Positions 1 through 7,226 of a stretch of 12,659 nucleotides of DNA are shown here, in pieces. The stretch is from Ginkgo biloba (lineage: Eukaryota; Streptophyta; Ginkgoopsida; Ginkgoales; Ginkgoaceae), in the NCBI GenBank assembly GCA_024626585.1, contig JANKJI010071859.1, positions 1 to 12,659 of the forward strand, given 5' to 3'. Within the stretch, counting starts at the first letter, position 1; each line of letters starts with the position of its first letter. The position numbers and the translations under genes are program-made. Below the pieces are notes generated by a model. It was not told where the DNA came from. It saw only the letters and a program-made list of their open reading frames with translations, and did no database searches.

Positions 1-2
1 TG

Positions 3-354
3 ATCTACCCTCAATCTAAGAAAATTTCTCAACCTAACACGCCTAATAAAAGTAACGAGGAAAATCATCTTCAGAAGCAAAATAGGAGGAGAGAGTACCA
101 TAACAACTTAATAATAGCGGTCAATGTCAAAATAGATCTAATGGGGATAATCAATATTATTGGAATAATCAACCTAATGATAACTCTTCTAATCCCCACC
201 ATCATTATAATTGGTGCGATTTTTATAGTAGGAACACTCATAAGATACATAAATACAACATTAGATCTGGGGTTATAATATATACCTCTGAGAGTAACAT
301 AATTCTTATACCTTTATGTGAGGTTTTTCACCTTATAAGTCAATCTAGATGGTA
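3..354 (+). pseudogene. Decayed retrotransposon gag C-terminal remnant with eroded zinc knuckle
   Basis: Two overlapping open stretches read as one broken protein: frame 3 from the left edge (about 3-110), rich in Q, N, K and S, then frame 2 (about 113-354). The join implies a frameshift near 105-113. The frame 2 part is N/Q-rich (NGDNQYYWNNQPNDNSSNPH) and leads into WCDFYSRNTHKIHKYNIR at about 212-265. This has the spacing of a retroviral-type CCHC zinc knuckle (C-x2-C-x4-H-x4-C), but the second and fourth cysteines are tyrosines (TAT, TAC), each one G-to-A change from Cys. The first Cys and the His remain. A gag nucleocapsid tail of an LTR element is the natural reading; Ty3/gypsy or another plant family cannot be settled. 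The start lies outside the window, and no protease or polymerase is recognisable downstream. It is not functional. Confidence 0.55.
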
Positions 355-1622
355 GATGCAAAAGCTACACTCATGCTCGTTAGTGAAGCGCTACAGAATC
401 CACCATAATCAGTTACCCAAACATAAAATCAAGGTCCATGGTAATATCCACTTACGATAGCTTATCTATGGTAGTTATATTATGCACAAGGAGCTAATAT
501 ACCTTCAGCTAAATATGCTCTAAATTTGTATGACCCTATTCCCTTCTCCTCGTCTTATATTTTATATAGTAGAACTAATAATGACGTCCTTATTACTAGA
601 AGATATTGGTTCAAAAATAAAAATGATAAAATCACATCCATTCTTCCAGTAATATCAGTTCAATGCACGTTTACGTATTTTCAAGCCTAATGTTGGCATT
701 CTCAGATAATCTAAAACTTATAAATAGATTAAGTATCATCTGCTACAGCTAATAATTATGATATTATAAATGATATTTTCGAAGATCCTATAGTAATTTC
801 CTTATTGTAACTTTTCTTAAGCAAAGAGACAAAGCTTCTCAGGCTCCAAAATACAATGGAGATCCCATTGAAAATATAATCATTTCTTATCCTTATGCAT
901 TGATTGATTCTTTAAAATATATTTCTTAACCTTCCGAAATGCACATGGAGGTCAATGGTAAAAGAATGTGTAAGAGGTCAATGGTTGAAGAATGTGTAAG
1001 ATGTATCAGTAATGATATCTTTGTCATTTTGATAATTTCATATTCTACAATGTAAATGGTTGATCTTATAAATATTCTAGATAGTTAAATGATATTGTAA
1101 ATTTCAGGAGTAATGCTTCTAGTTCAATTGATGCCACTAAGACTTAATAACACCTCGAGAGGAAAAAAGAAATATATCTAGATGTAGAGGTAAAAAAGAT
1201 AGCTTTAAAATAATATGTGGCTAAGAAATGATTAGATTTTTGTTATGTATATTTTCATGTTTTGTTTATATAAGTTGATCTAACATCTTTTGAAGAGTAG
1301 CATTATGCATATTTATCAATCCATGTTTGATGAAAAGATTGTTGTCATAACCTGTTATTCATATTGAACAAACGAATGAATCATCATCAATATGAAATCC
1401 TTAGCATGTTATCATAAATACTTCGTAGATGGCCATGAATGGATTTTAATCAGGCTAAAAGGAACAAAACACTAAATAATGTAAGATATAAACACTAGAT
1501 AACATGCCAAAATTTTGGATATTCTATTAGAAAAATAAATGTAACGTCTTCATACACACTTCGTTTGCCTTTAAATTTATTGTATATGAAGGATAACTTT
1601 CGTTTTATAAATTTTGTTATGT
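355..1622. other. No recognisable gene; AT-rich degenerate sequence
   Basis: All frames are interrupted often. Some plus-strand stretches around 500-660 (for example YALNLYDPIPFSS and FKNKNDKITSILPV) look mildly protein-like and could be further remnants of the element whose gag lies to the left, but I recognise no motif in them. The only clear structure is the 26-bp tandem duplication at 948-999. Confidence 0.5.
948..999. repeat. 26-bp tandem duplication
   Basis: Two adjacent units, 948-973 and 974-999, each begin GAGGTCAATGGT and end AAGAATGTGTAA. They differ at two of 26 positions. There is no coding or regulatory context, so a small local duplication is the simplest reading. Confidence 0.85.
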
Positions 1623-1627
1623 CAAGG
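1623..1627. repeat. Target site duplication, left copy (CAAGG)
   Basis: CAAGG lies directly outside the LTR at 1628 and matches TAAGG at 4874-4878 in 4 of 5 positions. Five bases is the usual target duplication for Ty3/gypsy integration, so this was a single transposition event into non-coding DNA. Confidence 0.75.
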
Positions 1628-1996
1628 TGATGTGGGATCACATCAATAAATGCATAATTTAATAGGATCGAATCGGTAGGGTGGGAAGAGATGGAAAGAG
1701 GCAAACTGGTGCTCAGTAAGTGAAATACCCTAAGTGAGAGAGAACCAACTTAATTCTTCATTTCATTAAAAAGAGATCACTATTTACAAGTGAGAGTACA
1801 AAAGATACTTTTAACTTTTACAAATGTGGGATATACACTTTAAGTAAAAAGTCAAGTGACAGTCAAATTATAACTTTTTAACTAAGTCTAAAGTACAAAG
1901 CATAACTTGATGAACTAACTAATGAATTAACTAAAGTAAAGTTTACATTAAAGTAAAAATGCACTAATGTATATGCTTTAATGTGATAGTTCATCA
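1628..1996 (-). repeat. 3' LTR of the Ty3/gypsy element (369 bp)
   Basis: On the minus strand it starts TGATGAACTA at 1996 and ends CCCACATCA at 1628. It aligns over its whole length with 4517-4873 at about 85% identity and has 12 extra bases, 11 of them around 1852-1864. Shared stretches include the run TTTTAACTTTTACAAATGTG (plus strand, near 1808) and the start GTGGGATCACATCAATAAA. On the element strand a TTTTTAATGAAATGAAG stretch could hold the polyadenylation signal. Confidence 0.92.
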
Positions 1997-2010
1997 ATTC
2001 CTCCCTGCTT
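1997..2010 (-). other. Polypurine tract next to the 3' LTR
   Basis: The element strand reads AAGCAGGGAGGAAT directly before the TGATGAAC start of the 3' LTR. A purine-rich tract at this point primes plus-strand DNA synthesis in LTR elements. The 13-base core on the plus strand, TCCTCCCTGCTTA (1999-2011), is repeated exactly at 2223-2235. Confidence 0.75.
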
Positions 2011-2011
2011 A

Positions 2012-2300
2012 GGAGGAAATTATCCTAATTTCTAGGACCTCAACAGATGTGAAAATTCTTGGTCCATGGTGGCTTGAGAAACCAATTCGCTTACGAAGGC
2101 AAGCTTCCATTCTTTTACTGCATAACCAAATGAAATGGTGGTAGGTATAATGCCCACTTGATATGCCTGCGTTTGTGAATCCAGGATTGTGAGAAGGTCT
2201 CAGAATGGTGCACAACATGGTGTCCTCCCTGCTTAAGTATAACTCCCATGGAAAATTAGGAAGCATGCGCCTCCACTTGGATTAGTAATTATAGATTAGG
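2012..2300 (-). other. Element 3' internal region, with duplicated PPT-like box and 61-bp shared segment
   Basis: An open frame of 85 codons covers 2009-2266 on the minus strand (FPWELYLSREDTM near its start). A second frame (GGHHVVHHSETFSQSW) also reads for some distance, so the coding frame cannot be settled. I recognise no RNase H, integrase or chromodomain motif. The region follows the RT fragment after a deletion and ends at the polypurine tract. It holds TCCTCCCTGCTTA at 2223-2235, identical to the box inside the tract at 1999-2011, and the segment 2158-2218 that recurs inverted at 6668-6728. It may be the non-coding 3' leader of the element or the tail of its polyprotein. Confidence 0.4.
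2158..2218 (-). repeat. 61-bp segment, copy A (inverted relative to 6668-6728)
   Basis: On the minus strand it begins ATGTTGTGCACCATTCTG and ends GCAGGCATATCAA. It matches 6668-6728 on the plus strand at 60 of 61 positions; the one difference is G versus C at the eighth base. The flanks on both sides are unrelated. It lies five bases from the duplicated box at 2223-2235. Confidence 0.9.
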
Positions 2301-2329
2301 AAGTCAGAGGATAGGAGTGGTGCATATGG

Positions 2330-2570
2330 TATCTTTTATCTTTTAAAAAATGTGCATATGGTCATAAGGAGAGGTGTTCGACTAGAGGCAAACTTCCTCA
2401 AATAAATCTATCAATTGCCTGTGGAGTTTAGCTCTTTCAGGAATAGAGGTATTGCACATAGGCCCATTTGATAATGATAAACCATGTATGAGGTCAATGG
2501 TGTGATGAGTGGCACGAGATGGTGGTAACCCATTTAGAACCTCAAAGACGTCCTGGTCCATATATAACAA
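2330..2570 (-). pseudogene. Reverse transcriptase N-terminal fragment (Ty3/gypsy pol)
   Basis: The frame 2382-2570 reads DQDVFEVLNGLPPSRATHHTIDLIHGLSL and ends QLIDLFEEVCL. This matches the start of plant Ty3/gypsy RT, where the family shows LPP-R--HxIDL followed by a helix ending in LLEKG. Past the stop, the residues SNTSPYDHMHIF then a stop then KIKD echo the family's STSPYG-PVLFVKKKDG. Nothing further of RT (YxDD centre, thumb), RNase H or integrase is present, so a large deletion begins near 2330. The usual linker between protease and RT is also short. Non-functional. Confidence 0.8.
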
Positions 2571-2636
2571 TGGCTATACGTCAGTTGGTTATGATTGAGA
2601 ATCACAATGTGGATGCGTTCTTGCGTTGGCTGATTA

Positions 2637-3230
2637 TCACACAAATAATGAGGTGAAAATCTTGGTAGAAGGAGCAACTCTACTGACCTCGGGATCATTT
2701 ACCAACACGAGAGTAATATTTAGCGTGGAAGATCCTACCTTGGAGGATGAGGTCATGATGTAGGTTTTTCTATCCTTGCGCAACTTGTATGTGTTTGAAA
2801 CACTCTCATAAGTTGCTTCTTGGTCAAATTGATATGGGTTGCCTAGGAGAAGATCACAATAATCCATAGAGGAAACATCGCAGGTGATTGTGTTAATGAA
2901 ATGATCCACTACAAAGGTGATCTTGCAAGTCTTGTTGACCGAGTTGGTAGGACCATTCTTGGTAACCCAACCCAAATTGTATGGTAAAGGGTGTGGATCA
3001 ATTATCAACTTGAACTCTTCAACGTGCTCAACATAAATTAGGTTCTTCATGCTACCATTGTCCAATACGAATAGACAAATTCGATCTTTGATTTGGCAAT
3101 ATTTAGTAAAAAGAACCTCCTTATTTATTGTAGCAGAGGGTTGACTCACGATAATGAGGTACAAATTTATTGTGACCTCGTTATGAAGGACTTTGGGATC
3201 TTCTTGATCACTAGGTGTGTCGGCTTCCTA
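2637..3230 (-). pseudogene. Retrotransposon aspartic protease domain (gypsy type)
   Basis: The open frame covers 2637-3227 on the minus strand (about 196 codons), following an in-frame TAG at 3228-3230; the gag zinc-knuckle frame upstream is the same frame. The core reads CLFVLDNGSMKNLI, then PHPLPYNLGWV, then DLLLGNPYQFDQEATY. In plant gypsy proteases these are the active-site loop IIDSGS-xN, the PHPxPYxLxW strand, and the DLLLGRPWQFD flap/dimer region. The catalytic D-S/T-G is D-N-G here (3054-3062), a change from AGT/AGC-type Ser to AAT Asn, so activity is doubtful. The domain would cut the Gag-Pol polyprotein. There is no ATG of its own, as expected for a polyprotein segment. Confidence 0.85.
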
Positions 3231-4333
3231 TGCCATCAAGGATTTATTCTTAGCCATGCCCTTCTTCTTGAGACACTCTTCATCTAAATATCCATAGCAA
3301 TTATGGTAGCGATAATACTTTCAGGGTTTGATTCCTTTGCTAGAAGTAAAAGGACATGATGAGAATGTGTGAGACTATTGCTGTTTTGATCGATATGTCC
3401 CCTTGTAATTTCTCTTCAGTTGATGAAGGGAGTTAGACTGTGAGATGGATTGAGGAGGTGGTTGATGTGTTATGTTGGCTGGCCATGCCTATACACGACA
3501 TTCCACCAATAAGGCATATTAGAATTCTTTGTCGAGGGTGGTGACATCAAGTGGTTTGAACTCTTGTTGAAGGTATGAAAAGAGTCCATAAAAAAACTTG
3601 AGCAGTTATGTCTCAGCGTGATCAGTGATAGCTAACATGATGGGCATCTTATGGAAGGCATCAATGTACTAATATAATTATTGTCTAGGTTGATGTCTCA
3701 AGTGTATACACTTTTTATTTAAGTTCGTTAGGCATCCCGAAGGATAGAAGCAGGATTTGAAAGTTATATTAAAGTCTTCCCACAAGATTATGGTCGGTTG
3801 TTAGACAGTTTCTTGAAATTGAACATGAGTTTTATACCATAATTATGCCTGTTGAGAGATGTGTACAATGGCCGATGGGATTTGTTGCTCTTGTGTTAGG
3901 TGTGGTTAGAAGGTGAAGTAGGCCTCTGAGGCCTTGATTCATTTATCTAATCCCTCAGGGTTGATTGACCGTTCAAACTATAGAATGGAAATCCTAGTCT
4001 CAAGTTTCAAGGCTAGTTGAGGAGGAACAACTTGTAAAATGAGGGGTACCCTATTAATTGCTCGATTACTGGATGTGACTGATAACATCGGCCATGTCCA
4101 ATTGTGTTTGAGTCAAATATTTTTGAAAATCCATTTGTTGTTGTATTTGGTCATGTTGGAAGGCCTGCTGGTCTTGTTGGGGCTGTCTGACCATATCAAC
4201 ACTTGACCATGTCCACCATGTTTATAGTGGCACGGAATTGCTCTTTGAGTTCTTCCATAAGTAAGGAGAGGGCATTTAAAGAGGTCAGAGTGTCGAAAGA
4301 TCGGTCGATATATGATGAATTTGCGTTCGACAT
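3231..4333 (-). pseudogene. Ty3/gypsy gag (capsid and nucleocapsid), multiply broken
   Basis: The likely start is the ATG at 4333, 170 bases after the primer binding site. It opens MSNANSSYIDRSFDTLTSLN and continues LLMEELKEQFRATINMV, a helix that could form a coiled coil. Capsid-like segments follow: FERSINPEGLDK (about 3955-3990), EAYFTF, IPSAIVHIS (3855-3881), LWYKTHVQFQE and TLWEDF-like ILWEDF, and CFYPSG (about 3735-3755), which match the plant retrotransposon gag family. The C-terminal zinc knuckle region (about 3273-3318) reads YYRYHNCYGYLDEEC, where Tyr codons stand at probable Cys and His positions. Many stops and several frameshifts interrupt it. The knuckle is continuous with the protease frame apart from one TAG. 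Confidence 0.8.
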
Positions 4334-4502
4334 GATGGCCGTATTGATTGAATTGAGAATGTAAAACTGCCAATCGATGAACTGCTCCTCTAAAATTAAA
4401 AACTACGGGGTATGCAAGGTAAAATTGCCAAGATACAAGTTGTCAAAGAGGAGAGATAAAGACCACTGATGAGAGTGTAGTTTTGGGAAATTTTCCTTCT
4501 AA

Positions 4503-4514
4503 GCTCTTATACCA
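4503..4514 (-). other. Primer binding site, initiator Met tRNA
   Basis: The element strand reads TGGTATAAGAGC, starting two bases after the 5' LTR. It matches the 12-base complement of the plant initiator methionine tRNA 3' end (TGGTATCAGAGC) with one mismatch. This fixes the orientation of the element and the inner edge of the 5' LTR. Confidence 0.85.
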
Positions 4515-4516
4515 AT

Positions 4517-4873
4517 TAAAGTGGGATCACATCAATAAACACCTAATTCAATAGGATCGAACAAGTTGGGCGAGGAGGGATGCAAAGAGAAAAATTGGTG
4601 CTTAACAAGTGTAAAACCCTAGGTGAGAGAGGACCGACTAAATTCTTTATTTCATTAAAAAGAGCTCACAATTTATAAGTGAGAGTACAGAAGAGACTTT
4701 TAACTTTTACAAATGTGGGATATACCCTTTAAATGAAAAGTCAAATTGCAACTTTTAACTGAGTCTAATGTGCAAAGCATAACTTTATGAAGTAACCAGT
4801 GACTTAACTAAAGTAAAGATTACATTAAAGTGAAAATACACTAATGAACATGCTTTCACGTTATAGTTCATCA
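4517..4873 (-). repeat. 5' LTR of the Ty3/gypsy element (357 bp)
   Basis: On the minus strand it starts TGATGAACTATAAC at 4873. Its inner end is CCCACTTTA, where the other copy has CCCACATCA, so the terminal CA has mutated here. It would hold the element promoter. No sharp TATA box is obvious by eye. Confidence 0.92.
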
Positions 4874-4878
4874 TAAGG
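4874..4878. repeat. Target site duplication, right copy (TAAGG)
   Basis: TAAGG lies directly outside the LTR end at 4873 and pairs with CAAGG at 1623-1627. The uninterrupted host site would have read TATGT, then the five bases, then AGTTGTAAAA. Confidence 0.75.
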
Positions 4879-6395
4879 AGTTGTAAAAAATCATATTTTG
4901 AATTTAAAATGGAATATTTAATTTTTTAAAAAGGTGGGTGTCAAAATCTTATAAGTGGGGTCTAAATATAATTTCACACCATTATGGGTGAAAGAAAGTT
5001 AGTCAAAGGATTGTAAATGACATGGTGTGATTGTAAACTCTCCATGGTCTTATATTTTACTAATGGATTAAAGAAATTGATTTGGTGTTTATTAGTGATT
5101 GTGTATTTATTAGTGGTTGTTTATAGTTCTTCTCCATCCTACTACTACTCCTTTATCTAGCGAGCAATGCTTTTAGGCCAGGATTTTAGTCTTATTAGTT
5201 TAACCTTCTATTGACCCCATGGTTGCATTTGTAAACCCATTGCTTATAGTTGGTTTAGTTGTTAATTTCCATTATTATCATAGCTATAATCTTTGTGGAT
5301 TAGAGCATAACTACCCTTTTATATCTCGCTCAGTAGTTTGTGTGGGGCTTATTTTAATTCTAACAAGGAATCAAAAGAATTATGCCTAAGAATAAGGCCC
5401 CCGTCACTCATGTACCATTTAGAGCATTAAATTCTATCAAATAATTTATATTTGGAGAGACTAAAATTATGTTTCACGTATGTGGCTGATAATACGGCTC
5501 CCTTAGCTATTTTTATTTTAGTGGAAACCTTTCAAAATTGCTACCCAAGTGTTTTATTTGCAAATGTCTTCAAAAATGGCTTTTGGAGCATCCCGTGATA
5601 GTGCTATGGCAAGTTTATAGTGCTTGGTATTTTTAAATTACTGAATTCTAAGGTTGTCATGTGGGATGTCATTTTGAAGTTAATTAAAGAATGCTCATGC
5701 TCTTTCACAAGGCATGAAAAAATATTTTCCTTAGTTGTCCAAAGGCATCACTTCGAGTTATCATATGCTTTCTATTTTTAAAAGATTTGTTTGAGTTAGT
5801 ATCGTTCTTCTGATTCTTATTTTTTAATGTGATCTTAGAATATTCATCGAGGTCTTTCAAAAGATCTTCATTTACAATAATATGCGAGTAAACATATTCT
5901 CCTCCCTTACATACAAAGTAGAAATATTCAAGGAAATGATGTCTAGCTTGAGATGAGTTCATTTGATCGAACCACTATAAGGGATGTAAACATGAAGAGG
6001 AAAAATAAATAATAAACATCAAGGGTATTTTAAAATGTAAACCTTGCCAATATCATTGAAAAAAATATGAATCGGGGAGACTAACATTACAAAATCTAGA
6101 CCAAGAATTTGATGAATTAATAATCACTCTTTAATAGAGTTCTCAATATTTAAAAGTACAATAAATTTTATCATTATCATATCTTAGAATTGAAGAATAA
6201 GAAGAAAAAAAATGTCTAAGACTTTTCGAGAAAATTAAATAGTCTAAATAACAAGAACATTGATTACTAAATTCTCATCGAAATCCTTAAGCTTTACATA
6301 CAATTAGTTAGTCAAACTATTGATCACTAATCCCTTGTCATGTGAGATTCTGAGGAGAATGGTAGGTTGTGAGGTAATCGATACAAATATAGCGC
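4879..6395. other. No recognised gene; AT-rich sequence with one unplaced ORF
   Basis: Most frames are closed. An 85-codon ORF lies on the minus strand at 5705-5962: it starts MNSSQARHHFLEYFYFVCKG, has a fairly acidic centre (NEDLLKDLDEY) and a lysine/asparagine-rich tail. I do not recognise it, and its composition is what AT-rich DNA can give by chance, so I do not call it a gene. An 18-bp tandem pair is at 5088-5123. A 9-bp inverted pair, TCACACCAT (4974-4982) and ATGGTGTGA (5022-5030), is within chance expectation. Confidence 0.4.
5088..5123. repeat. 18-bp tandem duplication
   Basis: Units 5088-5105 and 5106-5123 both begin TTTATTAGTG and match at 16 of 18 positions. It is a small local duplication in AT-rich DNA without gene context. 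Confidence 0.75.
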
Positions 6396-6450
6396 GTGGA
6401 CTGATTCCTTATTGGAGTGTGGACTGATTCCATATTTCAGCCTATATAAT
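6396..6450 (+). promoter_or_regulatory. Promoter-like stretch: paired 13-bp repeat then TATA-like box
   Basis: GTGGACTGATTCC occurs at 6396-6408 and again exactly at 6419-6431, a spacing of 23 bases. Twelve bases later TATATAAT sits at 6443-6450 within CCTATATAATACAC. This order (paired upstream element, then a TATA box) resembles a plant core promoter or an LTR promoter. No open frame follows, so it may be a relic or chance. This is inference from pattern only. Confidence 0.25.
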
Positions 6451-6667
6451 ACACAGAATGCATTGTGTTGCCTCCGTCAATTTGCATCCATATCCAAGCC
6501 AATTCAAGTCATAACAAAACATTTCTGTATTGGCGAGACTAGCTGAAACAGTATAGATATTAGCCTCCATTAATCCAATACCCAATTATCGAAAAAAATA
6601 ATCGATATTAAAAAGATTATGGGGGTATTTCCATTGCATTCTGTCAATAAACATAATATTGATGAAG
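6451..6667. other. No recognised feature
   Basis: This short stretch lies between the promoter-like sequence and the 61-bp shared segment. All frames are closed and no motif is recognised. Confidence 0.4.
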
Positions 6668-6728
6668 ATGTTGTCCACCATTCTGAGACCTTCTCACAAT
6701 CCTGGATTCACAAACGCAGGCATATCAA
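6668..6728 (+). repeat. 61-bp segment, copy B (inverted relative to 2158-2218)
   Basis: It starts ATGTTGTCCACCATTCTG and ends GCAGGCATATCAA, 60 of 61 identical to the segment inside the Ty3/gypsy element. Read from the ATG it encodes 22 codons (MLSTILRPSHNPGFTNAGIS, then ID and a stop), a frame shared with copy A. It ends three bases before the first 416-bp repeat. The flanks do not match copy A. Confidence 0.9.
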
Positions 6729-6731
6729 TTG

Positions 6732-7147
6732 ATTAAGTCATAATAGTCTCCACAATGTTTGATGTCCATAGGAAACCCATGCATAGTGGGAAGTATAGTA
6801 GTTGAAAAGTGCTAATAGGTGGAAGAAAGAATGCATAAAATATTTTGATGAAAGAAGAAAAGGAGGAAAAAATTATAAAAGAAACTTGAGTACTCCTATC
6901 GAGAAAAACTAAATCTAGAGGAGTGTGCTAAGAAGACATAGGTGGGGATTTTCTAGTGATAAAAACGCCATCTATTAAATAATGAAATGTTGTGGAGTCT
7001 ACTATCGATGGAAGTGTGATTTCTATATAAGGGAACTGTGCCATCCATAAGTATGATCATTATGCTAAAAAGCATTACAACTAAATAAACAGAGTGCACC
7101 TCTTATAGTAGGTATCAAGCATAAATCACAAGAAGTTGTGATTGGAA
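6732..7147. repeat. 416-bp direct repeat, copy 1
   Basis: It starts ATTAAGTCATAATAGTCTCC and ends TTGTGATTGGAA. It aligns with 7227-7642 base for base, with 23 substitutions and no indel (about 94.5% identity, counted by hand), and most changes are transitions. It carries a TATA-like CTATATAAG at 7023-7031, a hairpin ATGCT-AAAA-AGCAT at 7062-7075, and a hairpin AATCACAA-GAAG-TTGTGATT at 7124-7143. There are no TG/CA ends, and no open frame or known family is recognised. It could be a fragment of a longer element duplicated in place, or a solo-LTR-like promoter piece. Confidence 0.9.
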
Positions 7148-7226
7148 GCATAAATTAGCCTAATATTATACATGATGTGTTTGATAATAAGAAAAGTATG
7201 AAGCATAATATATGAATTCCTTTATT
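7148..7226. other. 79-bp spacer between the two 416-bp repeats
   Basis: It is AT-rich and unrelated to the sequence before copy 1 or after copy 2. It has no purine tract before copy 2 and no clear tRNA-complementary site after copy 1, which argues against a miniature LTR element. Confidence 0.6.

Larger units (their letters stand above)
1628..4873 (-). mobile_element. Internally deleted Ty3/gypsy LTR retrotransposon (3,246 bp)
   Basis: The element is read on the minus strand, so its 5' LTR is 4517-4873 and its 3' LTR is 1628-1996. The outer ends carry short inverted termini TGATG and CATCA, and the target duplication is CAAGG/TAAGG. A primer binding site for initiator Met tRNA follows the 5' LTR by two bases, and a purine tract precedes the 3' LTR. 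Inside are, in element order, gag with coiled-coil-like start, capsid-like core and zinc knuckle, aspartic protease, and the first part of reverse transcriptase. The order protease then RT, with the DLLLGNPYQFD and GLPPSRATHHTIDL signatures, is typical of plant Ty3/gypsy. The rest of RT, RNase H and integrase are absent. About 54 substitutions separate the LTRs over 357 aligned bases (hand count), so the insertion is old and could not move by itself. Confidence 0.92.

Noticed and set aside
1495-1704. Minus-strand ORF of 69 codons across the left LTR edge
   Set aside because: It crosses the insertion boundary and target duplication, so it cannot be an old gene, and it shows no motif.
3093-3287. 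Plus-strand ORF over the protease and zinc knuckle
   Set aside because: It lies antisense to the recognised gag-protease frame and has no motif of its own.
7034-7048. Shared string ACTGTGCCATCCA between the 416-bp repeat and the transposase near 11452
   Set aside because: It is only 13 bases with no extension on either side, and the second copy of the repeat reads ATGCA there; chance is enough.
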